Assembly: GCA_018883345.1 (NCBI GenBank)
Contig: VEQG01000009.1
Span: forward strand, 1 to 59,953
Direction of reading: 5' to 3'
DNA from: Candidatus Nanopelagicaceae bacterium
GTDB taxonomy: Bacteria; Actinomycetota; Actinomycetes; Nanopelagicales; Nanopelagicaceae
DNA: 59,953 bases
The notes under the pieces were generated by a model. It saw only the letters and a program-made list of their open reading frames with translations, ran no database searches and was not told the DNA's origin. Made by a program: the position numbers and the translations under genes. Below, in pieces: positions 44,577-53,682 of the stretch. Position 1 is the first letter of the stretch. Each line of letters begins with the position of its first letter.

Positions 44577-45047
44577 CTATGACAGTTTCTTAACAAGTGC
44601 GGCTTCAACCGAAGGTGGAACCATCTTTGAGATGTCACCATTGTATTTGGCTAATTCCTTGACTAGCGAAGATGAGAGGAACGAATGTGCTGGATCTGTG
44701 GCCATAAACATAGTGTCTACGCCGGCCTGTAGATTTACCTGAGCCTGTTGTAATTCATAATCAAAGTCTGAAACTGCTCTTAGGCCCTTAGTTATTACAT
44801 CGATATTGTTTCGCTTGCAATATTCGACAGTTAAACCGCTCCAAGAATCAACCATAATGTTAGGCAGTTCCTTTGTGGTCTCTTTGATCATTTCAATTCG
44901 CTCTTCGACTGTGAAAAGACTTTGCTTAGTGCTGTTAATAAAAACTGCAACCACCACTTCGTCAAAATGAGCACTAGCGCGCTTGATAATGTCCAAGTGA
45001 CCATAAGTCACTGGATCAAAAGAACCCGGGCATACTGCGCGTCTCAT
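44577..45047 (-). CDS. coaD: Phosphopantetheine adenylyltransferase
   Basis: Fourth step of CoA synthesis: transfers AMP to 4'-phosphopantetheine. The 156 residues include the nucleotidyltransferase motif PGSFDPVTYGHLDII, the pantetheine-binding GLRAVSDFDYE, and the C-terminal SFLSSSLVKELAKYNGDISKMVPPSVE (SSSLVKE motif). It is 9 bp after rsmD, and precedes sepIVA. Confidence 0.96.
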   Translation of the reverse strand: MRRAVCPGSFDPVTYGHLDIIKRASAHFDEVVVAVFINSTKQSLFTVEERIEMIKETTKELPNIMVDSWSGLTVEYCKRNNIDVITKGLRAVSDFDYELQQAQVNLQAGVDTMFMATDPAHSFLSSSLVKELAKYNGDISKMVPPSVEAALVKKLS

Positions 45048-45056
45048 AGGTAAAGA

Positions 45057-45620
45057 TTAACGCATCTCTCCATAGTAAAGCGTTGCTACTCCATATTCCT
45101 TCGTGCGTAGCTCCTTTAAAGGCGCTGGCCAATTAACATATGAGCCCTTGGTAGCACGCTCAATAACAATAACTCCACCTGACTTTATGAAATTATTTTG
45201 CAAAATCATATTCAGCAACTCATGAACCGCTTGGTCACTAAAATCATACGGAGGGTCAATGAATATTATGTCGTATTGATTCCCGATATTTCCCAAAAAC
45301 TTCTGAGCGCTCATTGCATATAGATGAAAAGTGCCAGCAGGTTTTGATTTCTCAACTATCTCTTGATTGGCACGTATGGTCTTAACTGCCGCATCATCTT
45401 TTTCAACAGCATGCACTAGAGATGCACCTCGAGAAAGCGCCTCTAATCCAACCGCAGCAGAGCCTGCAAAAAGATCTAAGAATTTTAAATTATCGAATTC
45501 GCCAAACTCAGAGAGTAGAGTCGAAAAAAGTGCTTCACGTGCACGATCAGATGTAGGTCTTGTTGCTCCAGCAACCGAAGCCAAATTTCGACCTTTTGCT
45601 ACACCTGCAATTATTCTCAC
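45057..45620 (-). CDS. rsmD: 16S rRNA (guanine966-N2)-methyltransferase
   Basis: A 187-residue methyltransferase. N-terminal RIIAGVAKGRNLASVAGATRPTSDRAREALFS, SAM-binding LDLFAGSAAVGLEALSRGA and the catalytic IIFIDPPYDF motif are all present. The start is GTG 45618-45620. It is 18 bp after recG, on the way to coaD. Confidence 0.95.
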   Translation of the reverse strand: MRIIAGVAKGRNLASVAGATRPTSDRAREALFSTLLSEFGEFDNLKFLDLFAGSAAVGLEALSRGASLVHAVEKDDAAVKTIRANQEIVEKSKPAGTFHLYAMSAQKFLGNIGNQYDIIFIDPPYDFSDQAVHELLNMILQNNFIKSGGVIVIERATKGSYVNWPAPLKELRTKEYGVATLYYGEMR

Positions 45621-45638
45621 TTGTTAAACCTTTACCTA

Positions 45639-47801
45639 TTAGCCTTTATCTAAGAATTCAACTTCACGTTCGGCCATGAGCTTTTTAATTTCGCGCTCTA
45701 GAGTAGGGCTAATTCCATTAGTTAAGGTAATTTCAGCTGCGCTTCTCGCTTGAATAATTATCTCTTCATCTCGCAACACTCTTAACAATTTCAAATGCGA
45801 GCGTGAGCCGCTTTGAGATACTCCCAATACATCACCTTCTCGGCGTTGATCTAGATCTATTCTTGCCAATTCAAATCCGTCTAAGGTATTTGCAACCGCA
45901 TTTAATCTTTCGAAAGCCAAAGAATTCTCTGCAACTTTCGTTATCAATAGACATAAGCCTGGTGCTTCGCCACGGCCGATTCGGCCACGTAATTGATGAA
46001 GTTGCGAGATGCCGAAACGATCGGCGTCCATAATCACCATAACAGTTGCGTTAGGAACGTCGACACCAACTTCTATAACTGTAGTTGAAACCAACACATC
46101 AATCTCGTTTGCCGAGAATGCCTGCATGGTTGCTTCCTTCTCTTCCGAGCTTTGCTTTCCGTGCAATTGCGCTACTCGCAAACCCTTTAAAGCACCTGTT
46201 GCAAGTTCAGGAGCTAACTCGGTAACGGCAGCCATTTCTTTGCTTTCGGTGCCAAATAGAAAATCCATATCAATATCTTCAGAATTTCCGGCGCTTATTC
46301 GCGGCGCTACTACATATGCTTGATGGCCAGCAGCTACCTCTTCTCTAATTCGTTGCCAAGCTCGCTCAAGATAATTCGGCTTACTTAAAGCATTTACCAA
46401 ATGAGTAGTAATTGGGGTTCGACCTAATGGCAACTCACTCAATGTAGATATATCCAGATCTCCGAAAACTGTAATTGCCACTGTTCTTGGAATTGGCGTA
46501 GCTGTCATAACTAACAAATGTGGCGGAGTTTTTGCTTTGGCTCGTAGAGCATCTCTTTGCTCCACTCCAAATCGATGTTGTTCATCAACTACGACCAAGC
46601 CCAAATCATTGAATTCAACAGCTTCAGAAAGAAGTGCATGCGTCCCAACTACTAAATCTACTTCCCCGCTTCTGATTCGAGCTTGAGTTTCGCGCTTCTC
46701 AGATTGGGACATCGAACCAGTAAGTAGCGCAACATTTATAGCAAGCTCGGGCGCCCCCAATTCTCCCTTTGTAGAAAGTTCTCCTAATTGTTTTTTGATT
46801 GTTCGATAGTGCTGTTGTGCCAAAACTTCAGTAGGAGCCAAAAACGCGACTTGGGCACTTGCATCAATCACATTTAACGCCGAACGTAATGCCACGATGG
46901 TCTTACCCGATCCGACTTCACCTTGCAATAATCGATGCATAGGATGTTCTGCAAGTAGATCCCTAAATATTTCTTCGGAAACTGAAATTTGCCCTGGGGT
47001 AAGTTGGAACGGCAACCTCTTATCAAATTCCGCAAGCACCCCATTAGCTTTTGGAATTCGAGCCAGGGTATAAATTTTTGCTTGCTCTCTCTTTTGATTT
47101 AACATCGTTAGTTGAAGTAAAAATGCCTCATCAAATGTCAAGCGTGCTTTTGCAAGATCGGCGCTTTGGATATCTGTTGGGCGATGCACTTCTTTGAAGG
47201 CAAGATATAAATCTGGAAATTCGTATTGAGTTCTTATAGTTTCAGGCAAAAAATCTTCAACTTGATCTAGCGAATCAAGGACTATTTCTAATGCTTTCGC
47301 AATTTTCCAAGATGGAAATTTACCGGTGGCTGGATATATCGGCAGATACTTATCGGCAAAAGATTCAATCGCATCTTCTACATCGCTATCTCCTGGTAGC
47401 CATTCAAGTTCAGGGTGCGCTAACTGCCTAGACCCTTTGAATGTTCCTATTTTCCCTGCAAATAACCCTTGGCGACCAATGCGCATCTCTTTCTCACGCC
47501 ATGCTTGGTTGAAGAAAGTTAGTGACATTTTCTCTCTATTGTTATCTTCAATAATTACTTCAACAATAACTTGTTTTCTATTTGCCATGCGGCGACTTTT
47601 CACTGAATGTACTTTTGCAAGTACTGTCGCCTCTTCACCTTCGCGCAGTTCGGCTATGTTTGTAAGTTCACCACGTCTTACATATCTTCGAGGATAATGG
47701 TGAAGAAAGTCTCCTACCGTCTTATAACCTAATTCAGAGGCAACGACTTTGGCGCTTCGATCGCCAATTACGTCGATTAATTTGGTCTCTAAATTTGCCA
47801 C
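45639..47801 (-). CDS. recG: ATP-dependent DNA helicase RecG
   Basis: Remodels stalled forks and Holliday junctions. Of 720 residues, the wedge/OB domain is about 60-180, Walker A is LLQGEVGSGKTIVALRSAL, the DExH box is VVDEQHRFGVEQRDALR, and C-terminal motifs include VLVSTTVIEVGVDVPNATVMVI and QLRGRIGRGE. It starts at GTG 47799-47801, 10 bp after the end of the cytochrome bd cluster, which may transcribe into it. Confidence 0.96.
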   Translation of the reverse strand: MANLETKLIDVIGDRSAKVVASELGYKTVGDFLHHYPRRYVRRGELTNIAELREGEEATVLAKVHSVKSRRMANRKQVIVEVIIEDNNREKMSLTFFNQAWREKEMRIGRQGLFAGKIGTFKGSRQLAHPELEWLPGDSDVEDAIESFADKYLPIYPATGKFPSWKIAKALEIVLDSLDQVEDFLPETIRTQYEFPDLYLAFKEVHRPTDIQSADLAKARLTFDEAFLLQLTMLNQKREQAKIYTLARIPKANGVLAEFDKRLPFQLTPGQISVSEEIFRDLLAEHPMHRLLQGEVGSGKTIVALRSALNVIDASAQVAFLAPTEVLAQQHYRTIKKQLGELSTKGELGAPELAINVALLTGSMSQSEKRETQARIRSGEVDLVVGTHALLSEAVEFNDLGLVVVDEQHRFGVEQRDALRAKAKTPPHLLVMTATPIPRTVAITVFGDLDISTLSELPLGRTPITTHLVNALSKPNYLERAWQRIREEVAAGHQAYVVAPRISAGNSEDIDMDFLFGTESKEMAAVTELAPELATGALKGLRVAQLHGKQSSEEKEATMQAFSANEIDVLVSTTVIEVGVDVPNATVMVIMDADRFGISQLHQLRGRIGRGEAPGLCLLITKVAENSLAFERLNAVANTLDGFELARIDLDQRREGDVLGVSQSGSRSHLKLLRVLRDEEIIIQARSAAEITLTNGISPTLEREIKKLMAEREVEFLDKG

Positions 47802-47811
47802 GGCCTATTTT

Positions 47812-49344
47812 CTAATGATTATTTAAAAATCTCTCTATTTCTAGTTGCGGCACACCGCACCAACCTGAGTGAGTTATCACTAAAAGAGCCCGGTCACGAT
47901 ATTTCTCAAGAATTCTACTAGTAATACGTTCTGCTAAGTCAGGATCTAAATGTTCGGTTGGTTCGTCAAGAACCAATAAAGGTGCATCACTTAAGAGAGC
48001 TCTTGCTAGAACTATTCTTTTCGCTTCACCTCCTGAAATTGGTCGACCAAAATCCCCGATAATTGTGTCTAATCCTTCTGGCAACTCTGAAACCAGTGTT
48101 TCCAACTCAAGTAAAGTGAGTACCTCTTGCAAATTATCAGAACCGGAAATTCTCAAATTCTCTCGAAGCGAAGTATTGAAAATGTGTCCATTTTGCAGAG
48201 CGCCTGCGACTAATTTTGGTAAATTATTAATTTTCCTTATTTCTACACCGTTGATGGTTAAAGAACCTACATATTGAGTTAAGTTAAGTATTCCCATGGC
48301 ACTTGTACTTTTGCCAATACCACTAGGGCCTCGTAAAACTAAGACTTCACCTCGCTTCAACTTAAATTCAAGAGGTTTAATTATTTGATTGCTCCAAAAG
48401 GGGCTATAACTATTTGCAACAAGTTGATCAAACTCCACATCTAATTTCTTTTCTGGCTTAACTTCAGGAATATTCGCCAGCTTGCTTTGAGCTAATTTCA
48501 ATTTTCCACTTGTGTATAAATTTGGATACCAATTAAGGATTGACTCAAAACCAGTTAACGCTAGAAAAACAAACATTGTGATTTGTACTGGAGGGAGCGA
48601 GTATCTACTTGCAAAAAAGAATGTCCATATTAGTAAAGAAGTGATTATGAAATTGATTAATAATTGGAATCCACGAATAATCCTTAAAATCTCACGTTCT
48701 AGATCGAATATTTGATTCTCTACTTTGTGAGCTCTAGCTATCACTTCATCGAGGTAACCATAAATCTCTGCCTCTAATGCTCCATGCACACTACTGCGTA
48801 TGGCATCTGAATATTTACTCTCTAACTCTTCCAGTTTTCTAGTAGGACTAGCTAATGCTCTTTGAATAACCATTGGCGCCAACAATGTCGCGGCAATTGA
48901 GATAATTAGCCAAGCTAATCCCATTTGGGGTTGTAACCAAAAGGCCAAACCCGCAGCCCCGAATGTCGTGATGATTGCAGCTGCACCAGGCAGGAGTACT
49001 CGTAATTCATATTCTTGCGCGCGCTCAACGTCATCAACAACTTGTTTAATTAATTGTCCGCCGGTTCCGGTATTCAAAATTTGCTCAGGGTTGCTAGCAA
49101 TTCTTCGATAAAGATCGCTTCTTAATTTAGCTAGTTTGTTGAAGACTGATTTATGGCTAATAATCCGTTCTAAATATCTGGTTACCGCTCGTCCAATTCC
49201 AAAGAAGCGAACCATCACAACGGCGACACTGAGAGTTAACACGGGTGGCATGAATGACGCCATCGTGATTAGCCAAGCGCCTGTTACATTTAATCCAATT
49301 CCAGCTAAGTAAGAGAATGCTGATAATAGATAAGCAGTAATCAT
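47812..49344 (-). CDS. cydC: Heterodimeric ABC exporter for cytochrome bd assembly, CydC subunit
   Basis: CydDC exports cysteine/glutathione or moves heme and is needed to make cytochrome bd. Of 510 residues, about 1-300 are the six-helix membrane domain and the remainder an ATPase with Walker A RGPSGIGKST, Q-loop GALQNG, signature ISGGEAKRIVLARALL, Walker B LLVLDEPTEHLD and H-loop LLVITHSG. Its ATG overlaps the cydD stop by 4 bp. Order cydA-B-D-C is the common actinobacterial one. Confidence 0.9.
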   Translation of the reverse strand: MITAYLLSAFSYLAGIGLNVTGAWLITMASFMPPVLTLSVAVVMVRFFGIGRAVTRYLERIISHKSVFNKLAKLRSDLYRRIASNPEQILNTGTGGQLIKQVVDDVERAQEYELRVLLPGAAAIITTFGAAGLAFWLQPQMGLAWLIISIAATLLAPMVIQRALASPTRKLEELESKYSDAIRSSVHGALEAEIYGYLDEVIARAHKVENQIFDLEREILRIIRGFQLLINFIITSLLIWTFFFASRYSLPPVQITMFVFLALTGFESILNWYPNLYTSGKLKLAQSKLANIPEVKPEKKLDVEFDQLVANSYSPFWSNQIIKPLEFKLKRGEVLVLRGPSGIGKSTSAMGILNLTQYVGSLTINGVEIRKINNLPKLVAGALQNGHIFNTSLRENLRISGSDNLQEVLTLLELETLVSELPEGLDTIIGDFGRPISGGEAKRIVLARALLSDAPLLVLDEPTEHLDPDLAERITSRILEKYRDRALLVITHSGWCGVPQLEIERFLNNH

Positions 49345-50780
49345 CGGTTAATCCTGATTACTTGGTCATTTTCATTAAATATTTCTTGATCATGAGTAAT
49401 AACGATTACGCCGCAATTTAGTGAGCGAAGCGTGCCCATAACTTTAATGGCTGAAGCCCTATCTAGATCAGCAGTTGGCTCATCAGCTACTAATAATTCT
49501 GGTTTATGCGCGATTGCGCGTGCCAGGGCTACTTTGCGAATCTGCCCGCCAGAGGCAGCGCTCAACAATTCATTTCCTGACTCGAGCATTGAATCTAATC
49601 CATTTGGTAATTCGCTCACATCTAATGCGACCAAATCTAAGTAGTGGCAAATTTCCAAATCACTTATTTCAGGATGTATAAGTTGAAATTGCTTTCGAAC
49701 ACTTCCTTGGGCAAGTTTTGGATGTTGTGGAATCCATCCAACTCCGCTTTTGTCTAAAGAATTGATTAACTTCATGGCCGCTGAAGTCTTGCCGGCTCCA
49801 GAAGGGCCTACCCAGAACTGCAATCCTTTTGGATATTCCTTGCTGAGGCTTTCCTTTTTATTTTGTACTGGTATCGCTTCTATATTCTTTAAAGCTTCTG
49901 TGCCGTCCGTGGATGCATGAAATAAGGCAGCTGCATTACGAAGGGGAAAGTAGATCTCTGGTGCCAAAATCAGAATCATTAGAGCTGAGCTAAATTGGAT
50001 ATTTCCACCTACCAAACGAAGCCCAATTTCAACAGCAATCACCGCAACCGAAATGGTCGCAGCTAATTCAAGTGCCAGGCTAGATAAAAATGAAATGCGT
50101 AGAACTTTCATAGTTTCATCGCTGTAACGCTGGCCCATTTCCTCTATTCGATCGGATTGCTTTTCAGTTCTGCCAAAAATCTTTAGTGTCGCAAAACCTT
50201 TTAATGAGTCCTCGAAATATGTCGAGAGCGTCCCTAAGGTTTTCCACTTCTTGCCTACCGCATCATTTGTATAACGACCAATTAGCGCCCCAAAAAAAGG
50301 TATTAATGGCAGTGTGAAGAGTGCAACAAAAGCACTTAGCGGATCATTAAAAAACAAAATTAATATTAACAATGCAGGAACAAATATTGAAAAGAGTAAT
50401 TGCGGTATAAATCTTCCATAATAAATATCGATTGAATTCAAACCCTTAGTGAGCAGATTGCTCATAGCGGCTGGTGAAAACTGTCTTAGACCATAAGAAT
50501 TAGCTGTGGCACGATTACGTAATTGATGTTTGGCTTTAAGGGCTTGGTTCGAAGTCCAATTTTCAAAACCTGCAAGAAAAAGGGATTTGAAAATCCATAA
50601 TGATATTAAATAATAAATTTGCGGATAGATGTGTTCTTGATTAATTACTTTGATAATTAAATCAGCAATTAGCCACGCGTTGAATATTAAAAGAGCGGAC
50701 CAAAGCAGCGCAGCAAAACATGAAGCCAGAAAAAGATAACGGCTGCTACCTTTAAGTAGCAGCCGAATATCTATTTTCAC
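49341..50780 (-). CDS. cydD: Heterodimeric ABC exporter for cytochrome bd assembly, CydD subunit (compact ATPase domain)
   Basis: Partner of CydC, 479 residues, short against the usual 550-590. The membrane domain (about 1-300) is complete, with LGTLSTYFEDSLKGFATLKIFGRTEKQ. The ATPase domain is compact: Walker A WVGPSGAGKTS follows after only about 20 residues, so the usual strand with the adenine-stacking A-loop is missing, and only about 15 residues separate Walker A from the Q-loop WIPQHPK. Signature AASGGQIRKVALARAIA, Walker B LLVADEPTADLD and H-loop ITHDQ are intact. It starts at GTG 50778-50780, overlapping cydB. Confidence 0.88.
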   Translation of the reverse strand: MKIDIRLLLKGSSRYLFLASCFAALLWSALLIFNAWLIADLIIKVINQEHIYPQIYYLISLWIFKSLFLAGFENWTSNQALKAKHQLRNRATANSYGLRQFSPAAMSNLLTKGLNSIDIYYGRFIPQLLFSIFVPALLILILFFNDPLSAFVALFTLPLIPFFGALIGRYTNDAVGKKWKTLGTLSTYFEDSLKGFATLKIFGRTEKQSDRIEEMGQRYSDETMKVLRISFLSSLALELAATISVAVIAVEIGLRLVGGNIQFSSALMILILAPEIYFPLRNAAALFHASTDGTEALKNIEAIPVQNKKESLSKEYPKGLQFWVGPSGAGKTSAAMKLINSLDKSGVGWIPQHPKLAQGSVRKQFQLIHPEISDLEICHYLDLVALDVSELPNGLDSMLESGNELLSAASGGQIRKVALARAIAHKPELLVADEPTADLDRASAIKVMGTLRSLNCGVIVITHDQEIFNENDQVIRINR

Positions 50781-51826
50781 AGAGGCAATTTATCGCCATC
50801 CAGGACCCCACGCTCGGGATGTGCGATTTGACTTGCGCTTACACGTTTGCGGAAGACCCAGTAAGTCCAACCTTGATAAATCAGAACTAGCGGGGTCATG
50901 ATTACCGCAACCACGGTCATTACTTTTAACGTGTATTCGGTACTAGATGCATTAGTTATAGTCAGATCAAATTTTGAACTGATTGAACTTGGCATGACTC
51001 TTGGATAAAGCGCATAAAAGAGGTCACTTACAAAACTTACGATAGCAAGTGAAGAGAAGATGAAGGCCCATCCCTCGCGACCTCTTAAATTCATTCCAAG
51101 TGCAGTTAGCCAAAAAATCGCAACTAAAGCAGATAAAACCAATACGATGGTTTTCTTTTCTGGCAGGGAAATTATGGTCCAAACTAGGTATGCCACTGCG
51201 GCCACCGCTGCGATTAATCCGTATCGAGTAGCGAGGGCGCGAGACTTTTTGCGGATGTCGCCAGCTGTCTTTAGCGATAGGAAGATTGCCCCGTGGGTTA
51301 AGAAAACCGTTAATGTCACAATTCCGCCTAGCAGAGAATATGGATTTAGAAGATTGAAAAAGCCACCTGTGTATTCAAGATGACCATTTATCTCTTCGAT
51401 TGGAACTCCTCGAACAATGTTGCTAAAGGCAACTCCCCAAAGCAGGGCAGGAATTGCGCTTGCAACAACAATTGCGATGTCCCAACGCTGGCGCCATTCA
51501 GCTTTCCCATACTTACTTCGATATTCGAATGCTACGCCTCTAACAATTAACCCAACCAAGATTAAAAATAGCGGTAAATAAAAACCACTAAACAAAGTTG
51601 CGTACCACTCAGGGAACGCTGCAAAAGTCGCACCACCTGCAACTAATAACCAAACTTCATTGCCATCCCAGACTGGACCGAGTGTAGTTAGAACTGCACG
51701 TCGATCAGCTTCGTTAGAAGAAACCTGCGGAAGTAACATCCCAACTCCAAAGTCGAACCCTTCAAGAATGAAGTAACCAATCCAAAGTACTGCTATTAGC
51801 AGAAACCAAATTGTTTGTAGATCCAT
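50777..51826 (-). CDS. cydB: Cytochrome bd oxidase subunit II
   Basis: Membrane subunit of 349 residues, nine or so helices. It opens with IWFLLIAVLWIGYFILEGFDFGVGMLLP and has GPVWDGNEVWLLVAGGATFAAFP, both family signatures. It pairs with CydA to reduce oxygen to water using quinol with high affinity. It starts 13 bp after cydA and overlaps cydD as GTGA. Confidence 0.95.
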   Translation of the reverse strand: MDLQTIWFLLIAVLWIGYFILEGFDFGVGMLLPQVSSNEADRRAVLTTLGPVWDGNEVWLLVAGGATFAAFPEWYATLFSGFYLPLFLILVGLIVRGVAFEYRSKYGKAEWRQRWDIAIVVASAIPALLWGVAFSNIVRGVPIEEINGHLEYTGGFFNLLNPYSLLGGIVTLTVFLTHGAIFLSLKTAGDIRKKSRALATRYGLIAAVAAVAYLVWTIISLPEKKTIVLVLSALVAIFWLTALGMNLRGREGWAFIFSSLAIVSFVSDLFYALYPRVMPSSISSKFDLTITNASSTEYTLKVMTVVAVIMTPLVLIYQGWTYWVFRKRVSASQIAHPERGVLDGDKLPL

Positions 51827-51839
51827 TTTCGCCTCCTCC

Positions 51840-53249
51840 TTAGTAACTCATAGCCAATGGCTTGTCACTTGAACCGCCAATTTCTGTTGGCTCGTGATAT
51901 GTAACTGACTCATCAGGTCCAAGTTTGATTGCACGAATCATCAATTTGACTTCTACAGCAGCAAGCAATCCATAAAGTGCGATGTAGCCAATCAATGTAA
52001 TCCATAGTGCAACCACGCCGACTTGTGGACTGACGCCATCAGAAGTCTTAATTAATCCAAATACCGCCCATGGCTGGCGTGCTGTTTCTGTAAATATCCA
52101 GCCAAAAGAATTTGCAAGTAGCGGCAAGAATGGCATCCAGATCATTGCCGGAGCAAACCATTTTGCAGTTGGAACAGTTCCACGGCGACGAATTTGCCAA
52201 AGTGTCATCAATGCAAAGAACGCTGCAATCGCACCAAAGCCAATCATTAATCGGAAACCCCAATATGCCATTGGAATATTTGGTTTGTAATTGCCAGGGC
52301 CATATTGTTCGACATATTTCGCTTGCAGGTCATTTATGCCCTCGACTGTGCCGTTAAAACTTCCAGTAGACATAAATGAAAGGAAATTAGGTACGCCAAT
52401 TTCAAATATAGATTTAGAACCATCTAATGTTCCAATAGTTAGCAACGAAAATGGTGCTGAACTTGTTGTGTCATAAAGAGCTTCAGCCGCCGCCATCTTC
52501 ATTGGCTGCTGTGCTGTCATCACGCGTGCAGACCAATCTCCGGATACACCTACCAATAAGAAGCTAACCAGCACAGTAACTAAACCTAATTTTAAGGTTG
52601 GTAGTAGAACTTCTTCGTGGCGCTTCTTTGCTAGCAAGTAGCCTGATACACCAACTAGGAAAGCGCCTGATGTAAAGGCAGCTAAAGTCATAGTGTGCGC
52701 AAAAGTTGCTAGAGCTGTTTGCTGAGTTAATACATCAACAATGCTTGTTAACTCGGCGCGACCTTTTTCGACGTTCATCGTGTAACCCACTGGGTGCTGC
52801 ATCCAAGCATTGGCTGCAAGAATGAAATATGCCGAAAGCATTGTGCCAGTTGCTGCCAGCCAAATTGATGCAAGATGTAGTTTCTTTGGTAGGCGATCCC
52901 AACCAAAAATCCACATTCCTAAGAATGTTGATTCAAGGAAGAATGCAAGCAGTCCTTCCATAGCTAGAGGAGCGCCAAAGATATCTCCGACAAAACGTGA
53001 GTAGTTTGACCAATTCATTCCGAATTGAAATTCCTGCACAATTCCGGTTACTACGCCCATAGCAAAATTGATTAAGAATAATTTTCCAAAAAACTTAGTT
53101 GCATGTAAGTACTTATCCTTACCGGTGCGATACCAAGCAGTTTGTAATCCAGCGACTAAGAAGCCGGTGCCGATCGTGATTGGCACAAATAAGAAGTGGT
53201 AGACAGTTGTCGCTGCAAACTGCCACCGGGCTAGGTCTAATGCATCCAT
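51840..53249 (-). CDS. cydA: Cytochrome bd oxidase subunit I
   Basis: Heme-bearing subunit that oxidises quinol, 469 residues. MDALDLARWQFAATTVYHFLFVPITIGTG gives the N-terminal heme-ligand His; FAHTMTLAAFTSGAFLVGVSGYLL gives the second, and WGFRLMIGFGAIAAF and the GWIFTETARQPWAVFG stretch follow. I take ATG 53247-53249: GGAGAG lies 4 bases upstream and family proteins start there; the ATG four codons upstream overlaps that site. The leader between this gene and rpmB holds inverted repeats. Confidence 0.95.
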   Translation of the reverse strand: MDALDLARWQFAATTVYHFLFVPITIGTGFLVAGLQTAWYRTGKDKYLHATKFFGKLFLINFAMGVVTGIVQEFQFGMNWSNYSRFVGDIFGAPLAMEGLLAFFLESTFLGMWIFGWDRLPKKLHLASIWLAATGTMLSAYFILAANAWMQHPVGYTMNVEKGRAELTSIVDVLTQQTALATFAHTMTLAAFTSGAFLVGVSGYLLAKKRHEEVLLPTLKLGLVTVLVSFLLVGVSGDWSARVMTAQQPMKMAAAEALYDTTSSAPFSLLTIGTLDGSKSIFEIGVPNFLSFMSTGSFNGTVEGINDLQAKYVEQYGPGNYKPNIPMAYWGFRLMIGFGAIAAFFALMTLWQIRRRGTVPTAKWFAPAMIWMPFLPLLANSFGWIFTETARQPWAVFGLIKTSDGVSPQVGVVALWITLIGYIALYGLLAAVEVKLMIRAIKLGPDESVTYHEPTEIGGSSDKPLAMSY

Positions 53250-53319
53250 AAATCTCTCCATCTGTTCTGTATGGAACTGGTAGCAGTCTTCTCTTTTGGG
53301 CGCCTTTCAGGCGTAAAAA

Positions 53320-53359
53320 TGTGAGTGGAAGCCCTACCGGAAAGACGATTTCGCTCACA
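53320..53359. promoter_or_regulatory. Inverted repeat in the cydA/rpmB divergent region
   Basis: TGTGAG (53320-53325) and CTCACA (53354-53359) are inverted copies 28 bp apart, next to a CGCC-TTTCA-GGCG hairpin at 53301-53313. They could be a regulator site for cydABDC or a leader structure. The spacing does not fit a known CRP- or Rex-type site. Confidence 0.25.
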
Positions 53360-53426
53360 CGCCAGGTTCAAGTAACATCAGCCCCTGTAAATAGTTCGAA
53401 AAAGAACCCAACATAAGGAGTAAGCA

Positions 53427-53618
53427 GTGGCATCTGTATGCGAAATCTGCGGCAAAGGCCCTAGCTTTGGAAACAACGTTTCTCACTCACAGGTAAAGAC
53501 TCGTCGCCGTTGGAACCCAAATATTCAGCGAGTCCGTGTTTTTCTAAATGGCCGTTCAACACGCCAGAACGTTTGCACCTCTTGCCTTAAGGCAGGCAAG
53601 GCTGCCCGCACTAAGTAA
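53427..53618 (+). CDS. rpmB: 50S ribosomal protein L28 (zinc-binding form)
   Basis: A 63-residue ribosomal protein: MASVCEICGKGPSFGNNVSHS with a CxxC, then RRWNPNIQRVRV and NVCTSCLKAGK with the second CxxC. Together they form the zinc-binding type of L28. AAGGAG lies 8 bases before the GTG start at 53427. It is one of the few plus-strand genes in this half and ends in a strong terminator. Confidence 0.95.
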   Translation: MASVCEICGKGPSFGNNVSHSQVKTRRRWNPNIQRVRVFLNGRSTRQNVCTSCLKAGKAARTK

Positions 53619-53623
53619 TTCAG

Positions 53624-53672
53624 AATTTAAACTAAAAAAGCGCCTCACGTGGGCGCTTTTTTAGTTTAAATT
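53624..53672. terminator. Strong bidirectional terminator
   Basis: A 21-bp perfect stem with a 7-base loop and GGCGC core, with T runs in both directions, separates convergent rpmB and the nitronate-monooxygenase-like gene. Confidence 0.92.
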
Positions 53673-53682
53673 TAATTAATTT

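Noticed and set aside
53396-53409. GTTC/GAAC inverted repeat before rpmB as a LexA box
   Set aside because: Arms are in the wrong orientation and spacing for CGAAC-N4-GTTCG.
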